Assembly: GCF_000971335.1 (NCBI RefSeq)
Contig: NZ_JZJL01000007.1
Coordinates: 62,001-126,000 of the forward strand
Source: Chromobacterium vaccinii
GTDB taxonomy: Bacteria > Pseudomonadota > Gammaproteobacteria > Burkholderiales > Chromobacteriaceae
Direction of reading: 5' to 3'
DNA length: 64,000 bases
Under the pieces are notes generated by a model, which searched no databases, was not told the DNA's origin, and saw only the letters and a program-made list of their open reading frames with translations. The position numbers and the translations under genes are program-made. This document shows, in pieces, positions 1-8,433 of this stretch (the first letter of the stretch is position 1; each line of letters opens with the position of its first letter).

Positions 1-302
1 CGAAAGCGCTCCAGATCCCGGTCCGGGCGCACCGCGGGATTGATCAGCGCGGCGGGACGGCCGCGCAGTTCGGCCAGATGCGTGGCGTAGAAGCCGCCCA
101 GCGAACTGCCGATCAGCAGAGTGTCGGCCGGCAGGCCCGACACCAGTTCGTCGGCCTGGCGGATGGCTTCGGCCGGATGCGGCGAAAGCCGCGGACAGTG
201 CAGGACGATGTCGGGCGCGTGCTGGCGCAGCCAGGCGGCGGTTTCGCCCGCCTTCAGCGATTGCGGGCCGGAGTTGAAGCCGTGGAGATAAACGATGTGC
301 AT
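1..302 (-). CDS. yqiA: YqiA/UPF0227-type alpha/beta-hydrolase esterase, 3' part outside the window
   Basis: The first 100 residues of a small esterase are visible; the gene runs off the left edge. The protein opens with MHIVYLHGFNSGP, the oxyanion-side HG motif of the YqiA family, and carries the nucleophile elbow GSSLGG near residue 68, followed by the family-typical ATHLAE and NPAVRP stretches. Family members are cytosolic carboxylesterases of about 190 residues acting on short acyl esters; the physiological substrate is unknown. The ATG at 302 is the only in-frame start near the conserved N-terminus. It is transcribed divergently from the next gene across about 180 bp. The family call is fairly sure; the catalytic Asp and His are out of view. 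Confidence 0.8.
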   Translation of the reverse strand, partial: MHIVYLHGFNSGPQSLKAGETAAWLRQHAPDIVLHCPRLSPHPAEAIRQADELVSGLPADTLLIGSSLGGFYATHLAELRGRPAALINPAVRPDRDLERF

Positions 303-486
303 GATGGACGCCGGTGTGGAGTGTGTCGATGGTACGACGCCGGCTGAGGTTTGTCTTTGCGGCAAGTGCTTAATTTCGTTGTAAATCTCGAGTAAAAGCT
401 TGCAACCAGCGGCGATGAGCCATTGTCATGCCAGTGGGTGCAATGCTCAAATAGCCGCAAAATCCAATTACAAGAGGAGAACCTCC

Positions 487-894
487 ATGACCACCCTTCC
501 GGTAGGCGGCCCCACCGTTGCTCCGCATTCGCTGGAAAGCCTGATCGTCGCTTGCGGCTACCTGCAGCACAGCGCGCTGCTGTTCGCCGAGGACATCAAC
601 GACGACCTGGCGCTGATCCGTTCCGGCTTTTGCCCGCGCCACCAGGTGCAGCTGGACGCGCTGGGCGACATGCGGGTCAGCCAGGAAGTGCACGAGGAAG
701 TGGACGCGCTGTTGCAGGACAGCCATACCCTGCGTTTCGCGCTGCACGAGATGCTGATGCAGTTCGGCCCCGCGGTGTGCAACGATCCGCTGGCGCGCGT
801 CATCTTGCAGGGAGTGCGCAGCCTGGGCGATTGGCACCAAGTATGCCGCTCGCTGGCCGATCTGGGACGCGGCCCGGTGCGGGCGGCGGCCTGA
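487..894 (+). CDS. Hypothetical cytosolic protein, 135 aa
   Basis: I do not recognise this protein. The 135-residue product is acidic and predicted mostly helical, with no signal peptide, membrane segment or catalytic motif. It has three cysteines (one in IVACGYLQ near residue 22, two further on) and a C-terminal half rich in Leu, His and Asp. The ATG at 487 is chosen because a strong Shine-Dalgarno, AGAGGAG, sits 8 bases upstream; earlier in-frame ATGs lack one. It stands alone, with a GC-rich hairpin just after its stop and ohrR beginning about 95 bp further on. Codon use is like its neighbours, so it looks like a real gene. Confidence 0.65.
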   Translation: MTTLPVGGPTVAPHSLESLIVACGYLQHSALLFAEDINDDLALIRSGFCPRHQVQLDALGDMRVSQEVHEEVDALLQDSHTLRFALHEMLMQFGPAVCNDPLARVILQGVRSLGDWHQVCRSLADLGRGPVRAAA

Positions 895-904
895 GCGCGG
901 TTTC

Positions 905-925
905 GCGCCCGCCAGGGGCGGGCGC
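905..925 (+). terminator. GC-rich hairpin after the hypothetical gene
   Basis: A perfect 9-bp stem, GCGCCCGCC / GGCGGGCGC with a 3-nt loop, begins 11 bases after the stop codon. It lacks a run of T, so it may be a transcript-end stabiliser more than a full intrinsic terminator. Confidence 0.4.
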
Positions 926-954
926 ATCGAAGCGTGGTGCGTCAAATAAATTGT

Positions 955-983
955 TTGCAATTAAGTAGCGTGCTATTTAATAT
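955..983 (+). promoter_or_regulatory. ohrR promoter with OhrR operator in the spacer
   Basis: A -35 box TTGCAA (955-960) and a -10 box TAATAT (978-983) are 17 bp apart. The spacer contains the inverted repeat AAGTAGCGTGCTATTT (963-978), nearly identical to a second copy before ohr at 1467-1482. OhrR repressors bind AT-rich inverted repeats overlapping such promoters and leave when oxidised, so this is probably the autoregulatory operator. The predicted transcription start falls within a few bases of the ohrR start codon. Confidence 0.7.
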
Positions 984-989
984 GTGGAC

Positions 990-1445
990 ATGGAGCAAGA
1001 AAAAATTTGTCCGCCGCCGGACGCGCTGCTGAAGCTGGACCAGCAACTCTGTTTCGCGCTGTATTCCGCCTCGCTGGCGATGAACAAGGTGTACCGCGAC
1101 AACCTGAAGCCGCTGGGCATCACTTATCCGCAATACTTGGCGCTGCTGGTGCTGTGGGAACAGGACGAGCGCTCGGTGTCCGACATCGGCGAGCGGCTGT
1201 ATCTGGACTCGGCGACGCTGACGCCGCTGCTGAAGCGGATGGAGGCGGCCGGCTGGCTGGAGCGCAGGCGGCTGCCCAGCGACGAGCGGGTGGTGGTGGT
1301 CAAGCTGACCGAGGCCGGACGCGCGCTGCGCGGGCAGGCGGAGCGGATTCCGTTGCAGCTGTTGTGCCGCAGCGGCCTGCAGCTGGATCAGATCGCCGGT
1401 TTGCGCCAATCGCTGTGCGATTTGCGGGACCAGTTGCTGCAATGA
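990..1445 (+). CDS. ohrR: OhrR, MarR-family organic-peroxide sensor
   Basis: This is a winged-helix MarR repressor that senses organic hydroperoxides through a reactive cysteine. The hallmark N-terminal segment [13 protein letters not shown] is present, placing the sensing Cys at residue 21 counted from ATG 990, close to Cys22 of Xanthomonas OhrR. The DNA-binding part ([38 protein letters not shown]) follows. A further cysteine late in the sequence (LLCRSG) could be the resolving residue of a two-Cys OhrR. A GTG at 984 is also in frame, but it overlaps the -10 box, so ATG 990 is preferred. The gene precedes ohr in the same direction and shares its operator sequence. Confidence 0.93.
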   Translation: MEQEKICPPPDALLKLDQQLCFALYSASLAMNKVYRDNLKPLGITYPQYLALLVLWEQDERSVSDIGERLYLDSATLTPLLKRMEAAGWLERRRLPSDERVVVVKLTEAGRALRGQAERIPLQLLCRSGLQLDQIAGLRQSLCDLRDQLLQ

Positions 1446-1457
1446 CCCGTCAGGGTT

Positions 1458-1486
1458 TTGATAATCAAATAGCGCACTATTTAATA
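1458..1486 (+). promoter_or_regulatory. ohr promoter with OhrR operator
   Basis: TTGATA (1458-1463) and TTAATA (1481-1486) are spaced 17 bp. The palindrome AAATAGCGCACTATTT (1467-1482), matching the copy before ohrR, occupies the spacer. A further AT-rich dyad, AATAGCATATTATT, follows at 1483-1496. This is probably the peroxide-inducible promoter of ohr. Confidence 0.7.
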
Positions 1487-1530
1487 GCATATTATTTCAA
1501 TCGTAACGGCGACACGCCAAGGAGAGCCAG

Positions 1531-1959
1531 ATGAACCCTCTGCAGAAAGTACTGTATACCGCCGAAGCCACCGCCACCGGAGGCCGCGATGGCCGGGCCG
1601 AATCCAGCGACGGCGCGCTGGCCGTGAAACTGAGCACGCCGCGCGAGCTGGGCGGCGCGGGCGGCGACGGCACCAATCCCGAGCAGCTGTTCGCGGCCGG
1701 CTATTCCGCCTGCTTCATCGGCGCGCTCAAGGTGGCCGCGCAGCAGGCCGGCGTGCGCCTGCCGGCCGAGGTGTCGGTGACCGGCAAGGTGTCGATCGGG
1801 CCGATCGCCCACGGCTTCGGCATCGCCGCCAAGCTGGCGGTGTCGCTGCCGGGCGTCGAGCGCGAGGCGGGTCTGAAGCTGATCGAAGCCGCGCATGGCA
1901 TCTGCCCCTATTCCAACGCCACCCGCGGCAATATCGAAGTGGAGCTGACGCTGGCGTAA
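1531..1959 (+). CDS. ohr: Ohr, organic hydroperoxide reductase
   Basis: Ohr is a thiol peroxidase that reduces organic and fatty-acid hydroperoxides in the cytosol, using lipoylated proteins as electron donor. The 142-residue length is standard. Both catalytic cysteines are in place: peroxidatic Cys61 in SACFIGAL and resolving Cys125 in [10 protein letters not shown], with the conserved N-terminal [13 protein letters not shown] loop that supplies the active-site Arg. The start at 1531 has AAGGAGAG about 8 bases upstream. It lies 85 bp after ohrR behind its own operator, the usual arrangement for peroxide-induced expression. An intrinsic terminator follows. Confidence 0.97.
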   Translation: MNPLQKVLYTAEATATGGRDGRAESSDGALAVKLSTPRELGGAGGDGTNPEQLFAAGYSACFIGALKVAAQQAGVRLPAEVSVTGKVSIGPIAHGFGIAAKLAVSLPGVEREAGLKLIEAAHGICPYSNATRGNIEVELTLA

Positions 1960-1974
1960 GCGCCGCGAAGGGAA

Positions 1975-2014
1975 AACAGCGGGCCGCTCCGGCGTTCGGG
2001 GCGGCCCGCTGTTT
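1975..2014 (+). terminator. Intrinsic terminator after ohr
   Basis: A 13-bp stem, AACAGCGGGCCGC / GCGGCCCGCTGTT (1975-1987 and 2001-2013), lies 16 bases after the ohr stop and ends in TTT. Its symmetry could also serve the converging diguanylate cyclase gene. Confidence 0.8.
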
Positions 2015-2076
2015 CATGCTCTGTCTCGGCAGGGGTTCTGGAAATCGCTGCCGCGGCTTCCGTTGCGCGCGCAGCG

Positions 2077-3597
2077 CTAGCCCACGGTTTCGGAATGGCG
2101 GCTGGGCGACTGCTTGTTGCCGTACATCTTGCGGTCGGCCACCGCCAGCAACTCGTCTATCAGCAGGCCGTCCTCCGGGTAGTAAGCGATGCCGATGCTG
2201 ACGCCGACCAGCACCCGGTGCTGGTCGACCTGGTAAGGCATCTGTATCGCCTGCTTCAGCCGCGCCGCCACCTTGTCCGCCTCGCGGTTGGACTCGATGT
2301 CCTCCATCAGGATCACGAATTCGTCGCCACCGATGCGGGCGACGGTGTCTTCATTGCGGATCACGTCGCGGATGCGGGCGGCGATCAGTTGCAGCACCCG
2401 GTCGCCGACCATGTGGCCATAGGTGTCGTTGACCGGCTTGAAGCGGTCCAGGTCCAGGAACAGCAGGCCCAGGCGCTTGCCGCTGCGGTCCAGCCGGGTG
2501 ATCGCGTGCTGCAGCCGGTCGTAGAACAGGTTGCGGTTGGCCAGGCCGGTGAGGCGGTCGTGGTTGGCCAGGTGGAACAGCTGGCTTTCGCGCTGGCGGC
2601 GGCTGTCGCTGCTGCGCACGAAGCTGAAGCCGGCCAGGCCGATGCCCAGGCCCAGCAGCAGCGACAGCAGCATCCATACCGTCCATTCGAACAAGCCGAT
2701 CTGCGCCCAGCCTTGCTGCCAGCTCAGCGTCAGCCGCAGCGGCTGGCTGCCGCCGCCCAGCAGCTGGCTGGTCTCCAGCCGCGGGAACAGCAATTTCTCC
2801 AACGCGCTGGGGTGGGCGCCGCCCAAGTACAGCGCCTGGCCTTCCGGCGGGCGCAAGGGGTCGTCGCGGTGGTGCAGGTTGACTTCCATGCCCGGCTGCA
2901 GCGCGATGTCGGTGGGCAGCAGCGAATCGGCGCGGACGAACAGCATCACGAAATGCTGGGGCTGCAGGCCGATCAACTGGTCGTCGAGGCGGTCGTCCAC
3001 GCCACGCAGCAGCACGTAGCCGGAATCGCCATGCGGCTGCAGCCGCAGCTGGCGCGACAGCGTGGCGCGGCCGCTGTTGATGCAGTCCTGCAGCGCCTCG
3101 CGCAGCCGCGGCTGCTGCCAGGCGTCCCTCCCCACCAGCCGCAGATTGGCCTGCGACTGCGGTTCGGCGTACATCAGCGGGAAGTAGGCGTCCTGTTCCG
3201 GCAGGCGGACGCCGCCGCCGGCGAAGCCGCGCAGCCGGTAAGCGGCGCCGTAATCGCGCTGCAGCGCGCGGTCGTAGCCGGCGACCTGTCCGGCCGGCAC
3301 GCGCTCGATATGGGCCAGCGTGGTGATTTGCGGATAGCGGCGCAGCAGTTGCGCGACGAAGGGGTGCTTCTGGCGGTGTTCGGTGCGGTGGTCGATGCTG
3401 CTGAAGGTGGCGTAGCTGTCGAGTATGGTTTCATTGGCGAGCAGGCGCTGTTTCAATTGCTCGGTCAATTGCTGGAGCTGGCTGTTGAATTGCTGTTCGG
3501 CGCCCAGCAGGGAGCGGCTGGCGATGGACAGGGCGGCAAGCGCGCTCAGTATCAGCCATAGGACGAGGCACCCAGCATAGACCAGTCTTGCGTGCAT
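2077..3597 (-). CDS. Membrane-bound diguanylate cyclase (GGDEF) with a periplasmic sensor domain
   Basis: The product makes cyclic di-GMP from two GTP at the inner membrane. One membrane segment lies near residues 5-27, followed by a periplasmic sensor of about 270 residues of CHASE-like character. A second membrane segment near residue 310 leads to a C-terminal GGDEF domain. The active-site motif is intact (ARIGGDEF), and the inhibitory I-site RxxD is present as RNED five residues before it, so the enzyme should be active and product-inhibited. The domain opens with the typical DRLTGLANRNLFYDRL. There is no EAL domain. The ligand is unknown. It converges on ohr and stands apart from the regulator genes behind it. 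Confidence 0.9.
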   Translation of the reverse strand: MHARLVYAGCLVLWLILSALAALSIASRSLLGAEQQFNSQLQQLTEQLKQRLLANETILDSYATFSSIDHRTEHRQKHPFVAQLLRRYPQITTLAHIERVPAGQVAGYDRALQRDYGAAYRLRGFAGGGVRLPEQDAYFPLMYAEPQSQANLRLVGRDAWQQPRLREALQDCINSGRATLSRQLRLQPHGDSGYVLLRGVDDRLDDQLIGLQPQHFVMLFVRADSLLPTDIALQPGMEVNLHHRDDPLRPPEGQALYLGGAHPSALEKLLFPRLETSQLLGGGSQPLRLTLSWQQGWAQIGLFEWTVWMLLSLLLGLGIGLAGFSFVRSSDSRRQRESQLFHLANHDRLTGLANRNLFYDRLQHAITRLDRSGKRLGLLFLDLDRFKPVNDTYGHMVGDRVLQLIAARIRDVIRNEDTVARIGGDEFVILMEDIESNREADKVAARLKQAIQMPYQVDQHRVLVGVSIGIAYYPEDGLLIDELLAVADRKMYGNKQSPSRHSETVG

Positions 3598-3703
3598 GTT
3601 AAAACCATCGACATATATTCAGCAGTGAACGATTCTATAAGAACAATGGGTCTATTTTTTAGCAATAAGCCGGGGAATGCCGGTTTTAAGTAGTAGTACG
3701 TAA

Positions 3704-4429
3704 TCAATTGTCTACGCTCAGCGCGGCGCGCAGCGCGTGGATCTGGCGGCGGCTGACCGGCAGCGGCGTCGGGATGTCGCGCAGTCTGACAATCCACTGT
3801 TCGTCGCCGCCGTCGTCGCCGCGGCACAGCTCCTGCACCGCGTGGCGCATCACCAGGCAGTTGCGGTGGATGCGCAGCGCCGATTCGCCCAGCCGCTGCT
3901 CCAGCGCCACCAGCGCGTCGTCCAGCAGGTATTCGTTGTCGGAGGTGACCAGGGTGACGTACTTGAGCTCGGCTTTCAGGTAGCGCGCGTCGGCGAAGGG
4001 CACGTTGAGCAGGCGGCCGCGCTGGCGCACGGTGAAGCTGGGCTGCTGCCGGCCCTCCCGCCGCGCCTGGGCGCGTTGCAGCGCCTGTTCCAGCCGCTCG
4101 CGCCGCACCGGCTTGAGCAGATAGTCGGCGGCGTCCAGTTCGAAGGCCTCCACCGCGAAGTGATCGTGGGCGGTGCTGAACACCAGCGCTGGCGCCAGCG
4201 CCTGCTGCCGCAGCTGGCGGGCCAGCGCGATGCCGTCCAGGCCGGGCATGCTGATGTCGAGCAGCAGCACGTCGACCGGATGGCAGGCCAGCCAGTCCAG
4301 CGCCGTCTTGCCGTCGGCTAGGCAATGGACCTCTTCTACGCCGCAATCGGCCAGTAGTTGGCGCAGCCGCTCGCAGGCCAGCGCCTCGTCGTCCACCACC
4401 AGCGCCCGCAGCGCGCTCACAGCGCCCAT
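3704..4429 (-). CDS. LytTR-family two-component response regulator
   Basis: An N-terminal receiver domain (VVDDE acidic pocket; phospho-acceptor Asp in LLLDISMPG at residue 58) is joined to a C-terminal LytTR DNA-binding domain (about residues 135-240), which contains RYLKAELKYVTL, LRIHRNCLV and PVSRRQ. Relatives such as AlgR and LytR control surface and virulence functions. Two starts are possible: ATG 4429, used here, and GTG 4420, which gives a classic 4-bp GTGA overlap with the stop of the gene upstream. Either way the two are translationally coupled. No histidine kinase is adjacent, so its partner is elsewhere. Together with the upstream receiver-TPR protein it may form a signalling pair. 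Confidence 0.88.
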   Translation of the reverse strand: MGAVSALRALVVDDEALACERLRQLLADCGVEEVHCLADGKTALDWLACHPVDVLLLDISMPGLDGIALARQLRQQALAPALVFSTAHDHFAVEAFELDAADYLLKPVRRERLEQALQRAQARREGRQQPSFTVRQRGRLLNVPFADARYLKAELKYVTLVTSDNEYLLDDALVALEQRLGESALRIHRNCLVMRHAVQELCRGDDGGDEQWIVRLRDIPTPLPVSRRQIHALRAALSVDN

Positions 4430-6129
4430 TGCGGCTTGTCCATCTTGTTCACCAGCGCGCGCCAGGAGTGCAGGATCTTCTGGAACTTGTTGTTGGTGGG
4501 CGCGGTGTCGCGCACCTTGCCCAGCAGCTCGTAGGCGCGGCGCATATGGCTTTCGTGCCAGCCGTTCTGGCTGACGTAGGCCATCACCGCGTTGATCAGG
4601 TTGAGCATGATCTGCACGTTGTGCGGCATTTCGTCCAGCGCCTTGACGAAGCGGTCGATCGCCGCGTCGAACTGGCCGGACTGCGCCTCGCGCACCGCCT
4701 GGTTGTTCAGCTCCAGCACCGATTTGACGTTCTGTGCGATCAGTTGGCGGCCGGCCTGTCCCAGGCCGATCTCCTCGAACATGTCGCCGAAGTGGGCCAG
4801 CATGTCCTCGTCGTCGTGGTGGTTGCGCACCAGGTATTCCATCACGTCGTTGCCCTGGCCGTCGCGTCCCTGCTGATAGCAGGCGCGCGCGTATTCCAGC
4901 TGCGATTCCTGATCCAGCTTGGGGGCCAGCTGCTTGAAGCGCTCGCCGGCGGCCTGCAGCAGTTCGCGGGCCTTGTCGGCGTTGCCGTTCTTGGATTGAA
5001 GCTGGCTGTCCATCACGCCGGCCAGCCACTCGCCTTCCTCGTTGTAGCGGTAATCGTGGCGCAGGCTGGCCAGCGTGCGGGCGGCGTTGCCGCTGTCGCC
5101 CCGGGCCAGCTGGACCCGAAGCAGCGCCGCGTAATGGGTGGGGCTGCGGTGCCAGGAGTACTTGGCGATGTCCAGCGTCTGCTGGCAGGCGGTTTCGGCG
5201 GTGGCGAGGTCGTGGTTGAGCAGCGCGATCTGGGCCAGCTGCTGCTGGCGGCGGAACACCACCGGCGACATTTCGGTCGCGGTCTGCAGCGTGTGCTGGG
5301 CGCGGCCCAGGTCGTGGCCGCGGTAGAGCCGGGCCAGCCAGTCGTAGGCTTCCATCACCTGGTTGTTGTCGGCCAGCACCGCCTCGAACAGCAGCCGCGC
5401 CTCGTCGTGGGACTTCAATCCGGCCAGCGATTTGGCCAGCCCCATCTTGGCCCAGGTGGAGGGGCGGACGCGCAGCGCCTGCATATAGGCGTCGCGGGCG
5501 GTGTCGAAGTCGTTGATCTTCAGCGCCAGCGAGCCTCTCAGCCGCATGAAGTCGAGCGCGAACTCGCCGTTTTCTTCAATTTTGAGGCCGCAGGTTTCGA
5601 TGGCGGACAGGTATTCGTGGCGCAGCACGCTCTCGTCCACCAGCCGCAGGGCCTCGCGCTTGCGCATCGCCCGCTCCAGCCGGTCGCGCAGCACCTCGCC
5701 GGTGAACGGCTTGAGCAGGTAGTCGTCGGGCGCCAGTTCGGCGGCGGAGATCACCCGCTGCGCGCGGCGCTCGCCGGTGACGATCATGAATACGCAGGAC
5801 TGCTTGAGCAGGTTGCGCTCCCGGATCTCCTCGAACAGGTAGAGCCCGTCGTAGCCGTTGCCCAGATCGTAGTCGCACAGCACCACGTCGAACTCGTACT
5901 TGGCCATCTTGGCCAGCGCGTCGCTGGCCTTGGCCGCGTATTCGACCGAGTTGGCGCCGAACGACGACAGGGTCATCGCCAACGCGCGCTGCATCTGCGG
6001 CAGGCTGTCTATGATCAAAAACAGCCGCTTGGCGTAGGGATCGTCGAAGGCGGCGCTGCGCGTCGGCGCCGTCTTCACGTGGTGCACCGGCGCGGATGCC
6101 GCTGTCGGGGAGGGAGTGGTTTCGCTCAT
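4417..6129 (-). CDS. Receiver domain fused to TPR repeats (response-regulator-like protein)
   Basis: A 570-residue protein with an N-terminal receiver domain after a roughly 33-residue Ala/Thr/Pro-rich leader, then about 400 residues of helical TPR-like repeats. The putative phospho-acceptor is Asp86 in VVLCDYDLG, and the conserved Lys is in DDYLLKPF. The acidic pocket has only one acidic residue (IIDS), where active receivers usually have two, so phosphorylation may be altered. There is no output DNA-binding domain; the TPR part probably docks other proteins. Two paralogues lie in the pilTU cluster (29318-30931 and 30982-32595). Its stop overlaps the start of the LytTR regulator, suggesting they act together. 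Confidence 0.85.
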   Translation of the reverse strand: MSETTPSPTAASAPVHHVKTAPTRSAAFDDPYAKRLFLIIDSLPQMQRALAMTLSSFGANSVEYAAKASDALAKMAKYEFDVVLCDYDLGNGYDGLYLFEEIRERNLLKQSCVFMIVTGERRAQRVISAAELAPDDYLLKPFTGEVLRDRLERAMRKREALRLVDESVLRHEYLSAIETCGLKIEENGEFALDFMRLRGSLALKINDFDTARDAYMQALRVRPSTWAKMGLAKSLAGLKSHDEARLLFEAVLADNNQVMEAYDWLARLYRGHDLGRAQHTLQTATEMSPVVFRRQQQLAQIALLNHDLATAETACQQTLDIAKYSWHRSPTHYAALLRVQLARGDSGNAARTLASLRHDYRYNEEGEWLAGVMDSQLQSKNGNADKARELLQAAGERFKQLAPKLDQESQLEYARACYQQGRDGQGNDVMEYLVRNHHDDEDMLAHFGDMFEEIGLGQAGRQLIAQNVKSVLELNNQAVREAQSGQFDAAIDRFVKALDEMPHNVQIMLNLINAVMAYVSQNGWHESHMRRAYELLGKVRDTAPTNNKFQKILHSWRALVNKMDKPQWAL

Positions 6130-6194
6130 GACGCCTCATCGGCTCGCTGTGCTGTGGTTGCGGATCGCAGTGTCGGCGGCGCGCGCGTCCCGGC

Positions 6195-8336
6195 TCAGGC
6201 CGGGCTCAGTTTCGCATAGCGCATATCCAGCCATTTGACGCCGTGTTCGGCGAAGTTGATTTGCAGCCGCACATCCTCCCCGTTGCCCTCGGCGTCTATC
6301 ACCACGCCGATGCCGAACTTGGCGTGGCTGACCGCCTGGCCGATGGACAGGCCGTAGGCGTTTTCCGCCTGCCGGCGCGGCATGGCGGCGGAGCGCCGCG
6401 CCTGCTGCGGCGCAACGGGTGCTTTCACTGTAGCAGACAGCGAATGGATCAGTTCGGCCGGAATCTCGTCGATGAAGCGCGACGGGATCGGGTAGCGGCT
6501 CTGGCCGTGCAGCATCCGGCTCTGCGCGCTGGACAGATACAGCCGCTTGCGGGCGCGGGTGATGGCCACGTACATCAGCCGGCGCTCCTCCTGCAGGCCC
6601 TTGCCGTCCATCACGCTGTTCTCGTGCGGGAACAGGCCTTCTTCCAGCCCGCTGACGAATACGGCGTCGAACTCCAGGCCCTTGGCCGCGTGCACCGTCA
6701 TCAGCTGCAGCGCGTCGCTGCCGGCGTCGGCCTGGTGCTCGCCGGCTTCCAGGCTGGCGGCGGACAGGAATTCGGTCAGCGCCTGTTCCGGCTGGTCGGG
6801 CATGAAGCTGGCGGCGGCGTTGACCAGTTCGTCCAGGTTGGCCAGCCGCTCCTCGCCGTCCTTCTTGTCCTGCTCGTACATGTCGCGCAGGCCGCTGCGG
6901 TCGATGACCAGGCTGATGGTTTCTGCCAGGCTGAAGTCGCGGCTCTGCTCGCGCAGCCGCTCGATCAGCAGCACGAACTCGCCGATCTTGGCGGCGGTGC
7001 GGCCGCTGCCGGCGCCGCAGGCGGCCTGCCACAGCGAGATGCCCTGCTCGCGGCCGGAGGCCTGCAGGTTTTCCACGCTGCGCGCGCCGATGCCGCGCGC
7101 CGGCACGTTGATCACCCTAAGCAGCGCGTTGTCGTCGTCCGGGTTGGCGACCAGCCTGAGGTAGGCCAGCGCGTGCTTGATCTCCTGGCGTTCGAAGAAG
7201 CGCAGGCCGCCATAGATCCGGTACGGAATCTGGGCGTTGACCAGCACGTGCTCCAGCAGCCGCGACTGGGCGTTGGAGCGGTACAGCACCGCCATGTCGG
7301 ATAGCGCCAGGCCTTCGCGGTGCAGGCTCTTGACCTCATCGATGATGAATTCAGCCTCGTCGCCGTCGCTGCCGGCCTGGTAGAAGCGGATCTTTTCGCC
7401 CTCGCCGGCGTCGGTCCACAGGTTCTTGCCCAGGCGGCCGTCGTTCCGTTCGATCAGCGCGTTGGCGGCGTTGAGGATGTTGCCCATCGAGCGATAGTTC
7501 TGCTCCAGCCGCACCGGCTCGGCCACCTGGAAGTCGGACAGCAGCGCGCGCATATTGCCGACTTCGGCGCCGCGGAAGGCGTAGATGCTCTGGTCGTCGT
7601 CGCCGACGGCGAACAGCGCGCCGTGCTCGCCGGCCAGCAGTTTCAACCACGCGTATTGCAGGCGGTTGGTGTCCTGGAATTCGTCCACTAGGATGTGGGC
7701 GAAGCGGCTGCTGTAATGCGCGCGCAGCGCCTCGTTGCGGGACAGCAGCTCGTAGCTTCTGAGCAGCAGCTCGGCGAAGTCGACCACGCCCTCGCGCCGG
7801 CACTGGGCGTCGTAGGCGGCGTACAGCTCCACCAGCTTGGCTTCGTACGGGTTCAGCGCCGGCGGCAGCGATTCGGCGCGCAGGCCGGCTTCCTTGTTGC
7901 CGTTGATGAACGATTGCACCGCGCGCGGAGGGTATTTCTCGTCCGATAGCTCCAGGCTTTTCAGCAGGCGCTTGATCGCGGCCTGCTGGTCGGCGGAGTC
8001 GAGGATCTGGAAGGTTTGCGGCAGGCCGGCGTCCCGGTAGTGGATGCGCAGGAAGCGGTTGCACAGGCCGTGGAAGGTGCCGATCCACATATTGCGCACA
8101 TTGACCGGCACCAGCGTCGACAGCCGCGTCTGCATCTCGCGCGAGGCCTTGTTGGTGAAGGTGACCGCCAGCACCCCGGCCGGCGAGGTCTGGCCGGTGG
8201 ACAGCAGCCAAGCGATGCGGGTGGTCAGCACCCGGGTCTTGCCGCTGCCGGCGCCGGCCAGCACCAGCGCGCTCTTGGCGGGCCAGGTGACGGCGCGCAG
8301 TTGTTCGGGATTCAGGCCGGCTAACAGATCGCTCAT
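6195..8336 (-). CDS. uvrD: UvrD/PcrA-type superfamily 1 DNA helicase
   Basis: This is a 3'-5' DNA helicase of nucleotide-excision and mismatch repair. All SF1A motifs can be read in order: LNPEQLRAV (Q motif), Walker A AGAGSGKT near residue 30, VTFTNKASREM, GTFHGLCNR, Walker B DEFQDTNRLQ, GDDDQSIYAFRGA, EQNYRS, TVHAAKGLEFD and YVAITRARKRL. The 713-residue length and the C-terminal extension (YGLSIGQAVSHAKFGIGVV), which resembles the RNA-polymerase-binding Tudor domain of UvrD/PcrA, fit the family. Start ATG 8336 lies immediately before the conserved N-terminus. It forms a single-gene unit between the receiver-TPR gene and a solute-binding protein gene. Confidence 0.95.
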   Translation of the reverse strand: MSDLLAGLNPEQLRAVTWPAKSALVLAGAGSGKTRVLTTRIAWLLSTGQTSPAGVLAVTFTNKASREMQTRLSTLVPVNVRNMWIGTFHGLCNRFLRIHYRDAGLPQTFQILDSADQQAAIKRLLKSLELSDEKYPPRAVQSFINGNKEAGLRAESLPPALNPYEAKLVELYAAYDAQCRREGVVDFAELLLRSYELLSRNEALRAHYSSRFAHILVDEFQDTNRLQYAWLKLLAGEHGALFAVGDDDQSIYAFRGAEVGNMRALLSDFQVAEPVRLEQNYRSMGNILNAANALIERNDGRLGKNLWTDAGEGEKIRFYQAGSDGDEAEFIIDEVKSLHREGLALSDMAVLYRSNAQSRLLEHVLVNAQIPYRIYGGLRFFERQEIKHALAYLRLVANPDDDNALLRVINVPARGIGARSVENLQASGREQGISLWQAACGAGSGRTAAKIGEFVLLIERLREQSRDFSLAETISLVIDRSGLRDMYEQDKKDGEERLANLDELVNAAASFMPDQPEQALTEFLSAASLEAGEHQADAGSDALQLMTVHAAKGLEFDAVFVSGLEEGLFPHENSVMDGKGLQEERRLMYVAITRARKRLYLSSAQSRMLHGQSRYPIPSRFIDEIPAELIHSLSATVKAPVAPQQARRSAAMPRRQAENAYGLSIGQAVSHAKFGIGVVIDAEGNGEDVRLQINFAEHGVKWLDMRYAKLSPA

Positions 8337-8433
8337 GTCGGGACGCTTTTTCGCTGCAAAAAAGCCATTTTAGCATGCGAGTCGAGCGGTCCGTCCCCGT
8401 CCGGCGGCGCGGAGGATCAGCCGGACGCGGCGT

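Noticed and set aside
3704-5029. A 441-residue version of the LytTR regulator
   Set aside because: Its first 200 residues are the wrong frame of the upstream receiver-TPR gene; the receiver domain starts at 4429 or 4420.
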